Shown here: one piece after another, positions 55,630 to 64,000 of the stretch
Layout: each line of letters starts with the position of its first letter
How positions within the stretch are numbered: the first letter of the stretch is position 1
Assembly (NCBI GenBank): GCA_021399445.1
Contig: JAJTUQ010000006.1
Span: 3,534,001-3,598,000 of the forward strand
Direction of reading: 5' to 3'
Source of the DNA: Xylogone sp. PMI_703
Lineage: Eukaryota; Ascomycota; Leotiomycetes
Length of the DNA: 64,000 bases
The notes under the pieces: model-generated
Seen by the model: only the letters and a program-made list of their open reading frames with translations
The model's database searches: none
Told to the model about the DNA's origin: nothing
Translations under genes and position numbers: made by a program

Positions 55630-56165
55630 ATTTATTATTTTTATTTTTAATTTTTTAACTTATTAATAAACTGTTAAATTAATTAAAGATTTTAATCTTT
55701 TCTTTAAATATAATTATAAAAAATTAAATTTAATCATTAATATTAATTAATTTAATGATTATTTTTTATTTTTTATTATTAAATTTTAAAAATAAAAATT
55801 TATTATAATAATCAAAAAAAATAATTATTTTAGTAAAGATAATAATATTTATAATAAAGCTAATCTTGTTAAAGTTATATATATTTTTATCTAGAATTTT
55901 ATATTATACTTTTGTAATAATCATATTGTTAAATTATTCTTGAATAAGCTTTAGATCTTTATATTTAGTTTATTTATAATTATATTAATATATATATTTA
56001 GTAATTAACTTTAAGTAATATTTTATAAAGTCTTTAAACTAGTTTTTGTTTATAGACCAAAAAAGAATAAGTTCTTTATATTCAATAATCAAAATATTAA
56101 TTATTAATTATATATTTAAAGACTTAGAAAATAATTTATATTTATTCATAAATATTATTTATTTT
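55630..56165. other. Extremely AT-rich sequence
   Basis: Continuation of the host sequence interrupted by the copia element; no frame or repeat that I can name. Confidence 0.6.
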
Positions 56166-56786
56166 TGTAATATTCTTACAAGGGTATAAGTTATCTATCA
56201 CTCAAATAATAAATAAAGGTAAAAGACAAGAGAATAACTTCATAAGACTTAGGATAGTTATTATAAAATATAAGTATACTGTAAATCAATTAAGTTAAAC
56301 ACAAGACTCTTATCTACTGTAAAATTATCTACTTATATAATATATATTAGTGACTAAATCTGCCTGGATCCCTATAGTCCTAAATCCAAAAGATCTTATC
56401 TAGTCCTAGATCCAAGGGATCTCATTCAGTCTTATTTATCATATATTTACTTATTTACTAATATTAACTTTTTACATATATAAATAAATAATTAGTACAA
56501 ACAAAAAGATAATATTAATTTCCTGATAATATTATTACCTAGTTAATACAACCAAAGGATTAGTATTATAACTTTGATAATATTATTTTTTAACTTGTAT
56601 AACCTTTTTTATAATATTAATATTGAACTTATATTATCTTTTCGTTAATATTAATAATACGATAATACTAATAATACTATAACCAAGTCTTTGATAATCA
56701 TCTTAATTTATACTTATTTAACTAAAGTGATAACTATAAAAGCTTTATACTCAAGTTATTTATCATAACTTTGTAAAGTCATAACA
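56166..56786 (-). repeat. Gypsy LTR, 3' end of a minus-oriented element
   Basis: About 620 bp homologous to the solo LTR at 48754-49360 in the same orientation but more AT-rich. No target duplication flanks it; instead, gypsy pol remnants in minus orientation adjoin it on the right, so it is the 3' LTR of that broken element. Confidence 0.8.
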
Positions 56787-59467
56787 CTATCCTTTTCCTA
56801 ATTTAACTTTGTCTTAAAGCTTATAACTAAGACATAAAAGATCTTACAATAATTCAAACCTTTTTTTCTTCTTATTATATTCTTAAAACATTAACTTAAA
56901 TCTACAAACACTGAAAAGTCAAAGAAAAATTATAAACATATCTGTTTAATATATTATCTTAATAATGTTAACGATAAAATGATTTTTTATTTTTTTTGTA
57001 AAACTAAAGATTATAAATATTTAGTTAACTTTAACAAGTCATTTCGTTATATAAAGTATATTCGAAAAAAAATATACTGGTTATAATATAAAGATTACTT
57101 TAACTAAAAATTAAAAAGTTATTGATAAGTAATATAAGAAATTAAAAAAAAAAAACACTATGATGAAGATTCTTTGTTTACGAAAACAACAATATCTACT
57201 CAATAAGCATAAGACTAAAATAGTTTACTATAGTCTTTATTCTTTGGATAAGTTAAATACTGAAAAGGAAAAGAAGAAAAGTAAACAAAAACAAAAAAAA
57301 ACAAAGTATTATAATAAACAAAAACTACTCATCAAGCCAAGGCTAGCCTCTCCGAGGCCTTCCTTTCTGACACTGATTTCGTTACTTATACTGATGTTCT
57401 GTTTGATCTATCCTAGTTTACTTCGTCTGTTTGTACTCCTTTAAGAGTTTATTAAAATTAGTAAAATACTCCTCTGGTTCCTAGATATTTAACTATCTAT
57501 ATTCTTCTCATTCTTTCTATCTAACCAAATATTATTTTTTGTTTCTTATTAACTTGTTATCTAAGATTTCTTTTATTTCTTATTTTATGTTTAAATCTTA
57601 TTTTAGTTTTAAGTCCAAAACTAATAATAATCTTGATAATACTTTTTCTAGTACAGTTATATAAAATATTAAGTATATTCATATAATATTAAAGAATTTT
57701 AATTTATATATTAGATTTTTTAGTTTCTTTTTGATTTTGTATAATCTAATCTTTTTTAATCTAATTTATTGTTTAATCTTGTTGTTTTAATAAATTTACA
57801 AATAATATAAACTTTATCTTCTTCTTCAAGTTTAAGTTCTATATTATACTTTTAATTATAATATTTCTTTATGTGTTTTTATACGAATTTGATGTTATAT
57901 TTTAAGTGATTATGAATTTTTTCTAATTTATTTACTCATTATTTAATTATCTTAAAAATATTTCTTACCTTTGCTTTTATAAAGTAAATTTAGACTTTAT
58001 AGCCATAATTCACAAAGAAAAATATAATTTTAATAATTTTACTCTTTATACTATTATACATTAATTACATCATTAATAAAAAAAATTTCTAATTTAATTA
58101 CTTATAATCTATATAACAACAAAAATAAACTTTTATGATCTAGTTAATTTGTTCAATCTGACTATTTGTCTAAGCCTATTCTTTTATAACAATTTTCCTT
58201 TTAATACTTAATCTCTTACAGATTATTTCCCAGAATTTCGACATAAAAATTTTATTTTTATTTAATATAATTTTTGTCGAAATATCATAATTTATTATAA
58301 TCTTAAAAATCGTAATTTCTGCTAAATCTTTAGTTATCCATGTTTCCTTTTATAACAACATAATAAAGTATTTCGTAAGTCTATTTACTATAATGAAAAT
58401 TAAGTTATAATAATCTTCATCTAGTTCATTAACACTTTTTAATAAAGATAATCCTATAATAAAATCCCATGAAATGAAAGTCCAAAGTTTCTCTAGTATC
58501 TGAAAAAATATTAATTGTCTTATAAACTTTATTCTTAATATTTTAGTTCTATAACAAATATTATAATTATTAACAACTTTAATAACTTTTTGTTAAAGTT
58601 TAAAGATAAAGAATTCTCGTTATAACTTATTTTTAGTCTTAATAATTCCTTGATAATTATATATAAATAATTTATATTATTCTTTCACAAACTCTTGAGC
58701 AATTACTAATAAAACAAATACTCTCCCGTTTTTTAACCAAATGCCCAGAAATTCCTAATCCTTAAGCTATCTAGTTTCGGAATTCTTAATAATTTCTTTT
58801 TCTTCTACAGTAATTACTTTTATTCTTTTTAACTAGTCCTTGTCAACAACTTATATAATCATTAATATTTATATATAATTAAAATACAAAATATTATTTT
58901 CTTTTTTAAATATAGTAAATTCTTGTTTAAAACTTTTTTTATATAATCTAATTATTTACTCAGAATATTAGCCTTAATATTCTCTGATCCTTAGATATAA
59001 CGAATCTTGAAATCATATTATATTAACATTTTATACTAGTATATTTATTTATTGTTAAAATCTCGAATAAATGTTTAATACTATATAAATAAATCTTTTA
59101 ATACTTATAACATTCTACGATAATCAAGAGTTTTTTCTTGTAAATGTTATAATTTAACTTAATTAAAATAAATTTTCAAGAATAAAAAGTTATTAGCTTT
59201 CAACGTTCTTTGTTATCTCTTTATGACAAAACTTTACTTAATATCTTACCTAAAACATCCGTTTCCAGTAAGTATAATTTCCTAGGATCAGTATAAACCA
59301 ATATTTTATTCTTATCGAATTAATCTTTAACCTCTTGGAAAACTCTTTTTTACTTTTCTTCTTAAACAAAAAGTATATCTTTCTTCATTAATTCTGTCAA
59401 CAGATTAATTATCTTTGAATAAGTTATCATATAATATCTATAATAATTAACAAGTTTATTAAATTAC
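56787..59467 (-). pseudogene. Truncated gypsy pol fragment (RT end, RNase H, integrase)
   Basis: The reverse complement of about 59210-59467 is closely similar to plus-strand 63430-63650, the RT/RNase H junction of the younger gypsy element. Near 58130-58190 the minus strand resembles the integrase segment before TDGQTERINQ. So this is the same family in opposite orientation, cut at 59467 by insertion of the next element and ending at the LTR at 56786. Heavily mutated, no open frame. The 57160-57444 plus frame inside it is a composition artefact. Confidence 0.75.
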
Positions 59468-60061
59468 TGTCACGACCCCGCAAGGTTGTAACAAGCGACC
59501 AGATTATAGGGCCTCCATAGCTGTCACCTTAGTTAAATAAGTATAAATTAAGACAGCTATCAGGGACCTGGTTATAATATCACTAGTACTATTATATTAC
59601 TAGTACTAACGAAAAGATAATACAAATTCAACATTAGTACTATAAAAAGAGTTATACAAACTAAAGAATAATATTATCAAAGTTATAGTACTAACCCTTT
59701 GGTTGTACTAACTAAGTAATAATATTATCAGGAAATTAATACTATCTTTTCACTTATATTAGTTATTTGCTTATACATACAGATAATTAATACTAATAAA
59801 TAAATAATCATATAAAATATATATCCTGTATATCTAGTATATTAAGTATAAGGTATAATCAATATACTCAATATATTAACCCTCATTATATAAATAGATA
59901 GTTTTATAGTAAATAAAAGCTTTGTACTTAATTTAATTAATTTACAGCATATTTACATTTTATAGTAACAACCTTAAGCTTTGTGAAGTTATTCTCTTGC
60001 CCTTTACTTTCATTTATCATCTGAGTAATAAATAACCCCAAACCTTTGTAAGAATATTACA
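59468..60061 (+). repeat. Gypsy 5' LTR of the younger, plus-oriented element
   Basis: 594 bp, TGTCACGACCCCGC..AATATTACA, the reverse complement of the LTRs at 48.8 and 56.2 kb. It is followed directly by a leader and a gag start, so it is a 5' LTR. Less mutated than the 56.2-kb copy. Confidence 0.88.
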
Positions 60062-63000
60062 CTTTAAGTACCTTGAAACTCGAAGGTACTATGGCCAGAG
60101 ATTCGTCTTTACAACAGAACCCTCAAGCCCCCGAGGCTAACCCCAACTCGACGACTAACTTTATTAAAAAAAAGCTGGACTTAAGAAAGATCAAAAGCTT
60201 TAGAGGAGACAGGTCTAAGCTGAAACTTTTCAAGTTTTGAACTTATTTATATTTGAACCTGTATAAGGACAAGTTTCAAAATGACTTTCAACGGATTATA
60301 TAATTGTTTACTTACTTAGAAGGGAAAGTGTTATAATAGGCCTTGTCATATGTAAAGAACTTCGAGAACTTTATTGAAAAAGATGAAAAAAGATAACAAG
60401 ATACTATTAATTTGTTTGTATCTTTCAAGAACTTTAAAGAGGAAATGGAAAGAGTTTTCGAGGATTCTTATGAAACAGATAAAATAAAACAGTAATTATA
60501 TACCTTAAAATAGACTAGTTCTGCTTTTGTTTATAACACTAAATTTTGATAACTAAGTAATATGACCAACTAAGAAGACAGAGTATTGATGTTCTAGTAT
60601 TACCAGGGGTTGAAAGAATCTGTTAAAGATAAATTAATTTATATCAGACCTCGCCCGGATATATTAGTCAAGTAATAAAGAAGACCAAGGAGATTAACAA
60701 TTTTTAATATGAATAATATATAAAAAGGAAAGGAAAAATTCTTTACTTTTTATAGACAAATAAACGAAAAAGTTATATTGATAATCAAAAGGACTCAATG
60801 AACTTCGATAAGATCATGGGAAAAAGAAGACAAAGTTTTAAGAATTATAATAAAAGATTATCCAAAAGAAAAAATAAATATAACTTGACTTTTGAATAAT
60901 ATAAAGAAAAGAAAGAAAAGAAACTTTATTATAAGTATAAACAAGTTAGACATATTGCCTGGGAATATAATAACAAGGATAAAGGAAAGTTAAAAAAGAT
61001 CAAAACTATGTTTATGATATCCTCAGCCGAAGACTATAAACCTTACAATTTAGATAATGTTTTATTGATAAGATAAAATAACTCTGATGAATTACTAAAA
61101 GATGTTAAGAATTAGTTTATAGACTAAATCTTATGAGTTTTTTTTACAGAAGACTTTACGAAAAAAGTTTACCATGATGTTAAAAGTATAACATCTTCAA
61201 GAATCTTTTTTTTTACTGTAAATGAGCTAGATATATTAGTGTTTGTCGTAAAAGAAATAGAGTAATAAGGTTTAGAAATTGTTAAACTTGACAATTTCTT
61301 TTTAGAAAAATATTAAGACATTACTGACCTGCTAGATCTTCTTCTCTCTGGACAAATTAAGGGAGAATCAATAATCTGTGAAAAATTTCAAAATAGGTTT
61401 TATTAAGTCAAAATCGAAATAAACATTAGTAAATCAATGTTTAGTACTATGTTATAAGATTTTCTGAAAGAAAAAGGACATGTTAGGATTTCAGCAATGT
61501 ATTTTTTATATACAATACTTAAAGTATCAGAACTTAACTAAAGAATAGTAGAGGAATCTTTTTAGAAAGTCTTCTGGGGTTCTGAGCTTTTTAATCATAT
61601 AGAATAAAAGGATTTTATTGCTTAACTTTATTAAATAAATAAGCTATAAGTAAGTAAAAGAATGATATTAGTTAGAATAATTTTTTATTTTGAAGGAAGT
61701 TGTGTAGAAACTTGGAGATTAGTCAAAAGAAATATTTTTTGAGATATATTACTTTAATAAGATAAGTTTTTCTAATATAAAATATAGAAATTAAGAATAA
61801 TAATTAAGGTTATATAATCTAACTTCGAAAAAATTATTATTAGTGAACTATACTATAATGACTTAGTACTTTATTCTTTAGGAGAAAACATATAGTTACC
61901 TCGACAAGACTTTTATGCCTGGGTTGTATATCATGAAAACTAAGAAAGGATATATTAGGCCAAGAAAGAAATATGTTAAGAAATAATTTTTTATATAAAG
62001 TATTAAGAATAATGTTATAATTATAAGATAGGCCATTATTATGAGTTTAATGACAAATGGATGTTCTTTAAGAAGTATGTTAATAATCTGTTTAACCTGA
62101 GAAAGCTTAAGGCAAAAAGGATATTGCCTTAGATGACTCGAGAAGAGGAATTCAATATAGAATTTGCTTCTGATGTATTTATAGCCAAGGAAGGAGAAGT
62201 TATCCGGCTAGATGTTAAGTTTGGTAATGGAAACTTTAAGGTTTTAGTAGATTCAGGAAACCAAATTAACCTAATCTTGTTACAAGTTATTAAAACAATA
62301 GATGTATAGACTGAAGTCTATAATTGACTTTTATGAATAACCGACAGTTTGTTAACAAAGAAAAGAGTATTCATAAGAATTAAACTTTTTATTATAAGGA
62401 TTAGAAATTACCAAGAACAAATCTGGTTTGAGGTTTCTTTCCTTGGAAAGGAAAATATTATCCTAGGATAACTTTGGTTAGAATTCCATAATTTAAATGT
62501 TAACTAGAAAATAAAGAAATTAATATTTAAATGTTATTGTGATATTAAACTAAAAGAATAATTTATGTAAAATGTTTTTACTGTTGAATTTATTTAGGAT
62601 AACTTTTAGAATAAACTGGACATTTTCCCAGAAGAATACTAAGATTATCGTAAGTTATTTACTCTATAACTAAAGAATATAGTTTTGTTTTTATATAAAG
62701 ACTAGGATTACGAAATTATTCTTTAGGAAAGTGTAATATCTTTTTATAAACTTATTTATAGAACAAATCCTACCAGGGATAAGATCCTGAGGAAGTAACT
62801 AAATGAGTAAATTACGAAAAGTTTTTATAAAAAGTCAAGCTTTTTGTGAGGAGCATTATTAATATAGACACCAAAACTAAATGATCCCAGGAAAAGATTA
62901 TGTAGAGATTATAGAAATTTAAACAGTAAAACTATAAAAAATAAATACTTATTACTTTATATTAATAATATACAAGATATACTTATTAAAGTTAAATATT

Positions 63001-64000
63001 TTACAAAATTAAACTTTACTACAGGATTTAACTTAATAAAGATCAAGGAAAGACATAAGTAATATATTATTATTTGAATTAAATATAAACTTTATAAATT
63101 ATTAATCATGTCTTTTAGTCTAACAAATGTACTAATAATTATACAGAAAATGAGTAATATAATTTTGAGATTATATTTAGATCACTTTATAATAATATAT
63201 TTAGATAATATCTTGATTTATTCTAAGATGTTAGAAGAATACAGACAGTATATTCATACTGTACTTAAAACATTAATTAATAATAATATAAAATATAAAT
63301 TAGTTAAATATTAATTTAATATAACAGAAGTAAAATTCTTAAATAAAATAGTTTCGGACAAAAGATTCTGAATAGACTTAAAAAAAGTAAAAACTATTAA
63401 AGAATAGTTTACTTTAAAGACAGTCAAAGAAGTTCAACAGTTTAACAAACTTGTCAATTACTATAAACGTTATATAACAACTTACTCAAAGATAGCTAGT
63501 CTGCTGACAGAATTAACAAAGAAAGATATACTCTTCGTTTGGGAAGAGAGACAAGAAAGAATCTTTTAAAAGGTTAAAGATTAGTTCAACAAAGACTGAA
63601 TATTAATTTATACTGATCCCGAGAAATTATACTTACTAAAAATAAATACCTTAAGTAAAACGTTGAGTAAAATCTTGTTATAAAAGGATGACAAAGAACA
63701 TTAAAGGTTAATGGCTTTTTATTCTCGAAAATTTATTTTAGCAGAATTAAACTATAACATCTACAAGAAGAAACTCTTGACTATCATAAATTATTGCAAA
63801 TATTAGAAAATTTACTTATATAATATTAAATATCTATTCGAGATTTTATCAGACTACAAGAATTTAATAATCTTTATAATCACTAAAGATTTTAACAATA
63901 AATAAGTACACTAATACAAAATGTTAACATAATATAATTTCAGGATTCGTTATGTCCAAGGATCAGAGAATACTAAGGCCAATACTCTGAGTAAGTAACC
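60062..64000 (+). pseudogene. Ty3/gypsy retrotransposon internal region, RIP-degraded, runs off the window
   Basis: Gag begins at ATG 60091 (MARDSSLQQNPQAPEANPNS). The Gag knuckle at about 60927-60967 reads YYKYKQVRHIAWEY: spacing is that of C-x2-C-x4-H-x4-C but all three Cys are Tyr. The protease segment LVDSGNQINLIL is at about 62243-62280. Reverse transcriptase shows DYRNLNSKTIKNKYL near 62910, FSLTNV near 63115 and YLDNILIYSK (from YLDD) at about 63198-63227. The RNase H/tether end reads YVQGSENTKANTLSK (from ..N..ADALSR) at 63950-63996. Integrase and the 3' LTR lie beyond the window. Stops are dense throughout, so the copy is dead. Confidence 0.88.

Noticed and set aside
57160..57444. 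94-residue Lys-rich plus-strand frame
   Set aside because: Lies within the minus-oriented gypsy fragment; the A-rich composition explains the Lys content.
1..64000. tRNA or rRNA genes
   Set aside because: I looked for tRNA-like A and B boxes and for conserved rRNA blocks while reading and saw none I could support; a covariance-model search would be decisive.

Overview
The window comes from a filamentous ascomycete, most likely Pezizomycotina. The evidence is short GT..AG introns, a modular LysM/GH18 chitinase, HET-domain genes, a fungal NACHT/WD40-type NLR relic, a Zn2Cys6 regulator, and transposons damaged by C-to-T/G-to-A changes of the kind made by repeat-induced point mutation (RIP). I cannot name the species.

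Layout. 1-6.2 kb: the 3'-truncated end of a large secreted LysM/chitin-binding/GH18 chitinase (minus) and, divergent from it, a small secreted HExxH peptidase. 6.4-14.4 kb: a broken minus-strand NLR-type gene with 14 WD40 repeats. It is split at a TA by a 4.84-kb element with ~198-bp terminal inverted repeats (TIRs). That element carries an intact HET-ankyrin gene and a LINE fragment, but no transposase was seen in it. 14.6-16.8 kb: a complete but stop-riddled pogo/Fot1-type transposon, also at a TA. 17.3-21.0 kb: an unusual SGNH esterase/fibronectin-III/Cys-rich/metallopeptidase fusion with several frame breaks.

22-48 kb is an ordinary gene-rich block: an Hsp70/actin-like protein, a HET protein, an alginate-lyase-like protein, threonine aldolase, an M20 carboxypeptidase, an amino-acid permease, a PEX11-like protein, a cytochrome P450, an M24-fold protein, a TPR protein, a metallo-beta-lactamase-fold hydrolase and a Zn2Cys6 factor.

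At about 48.3 kb the base composition changes abruptly to a very AT-rich block that runs to the window end. It holds a solo LTR, a complete copia-type element with a 5-bp target duplication, an older reverse-oriented gypsy fragment, and a younger gypsy element inserted into that fragment. All carry RIP-like damage; for example, all three Cys of the gypsy Gag zinc knuckle read as Tyr.

Functionally, the left third is an accessory, transposon-rich, nonself-recognition and secreted-hydrolase region. The middle is mostly metabolic and conserved. The right quarter is a heterochromatin-like transposon graveyard. The most unusual observation is the HET-ankyrin gene carried inside a TIR element that interrupts an NLR-type gene, where removal of the element together with one TA would make the NLR reading frame continuous across the site.
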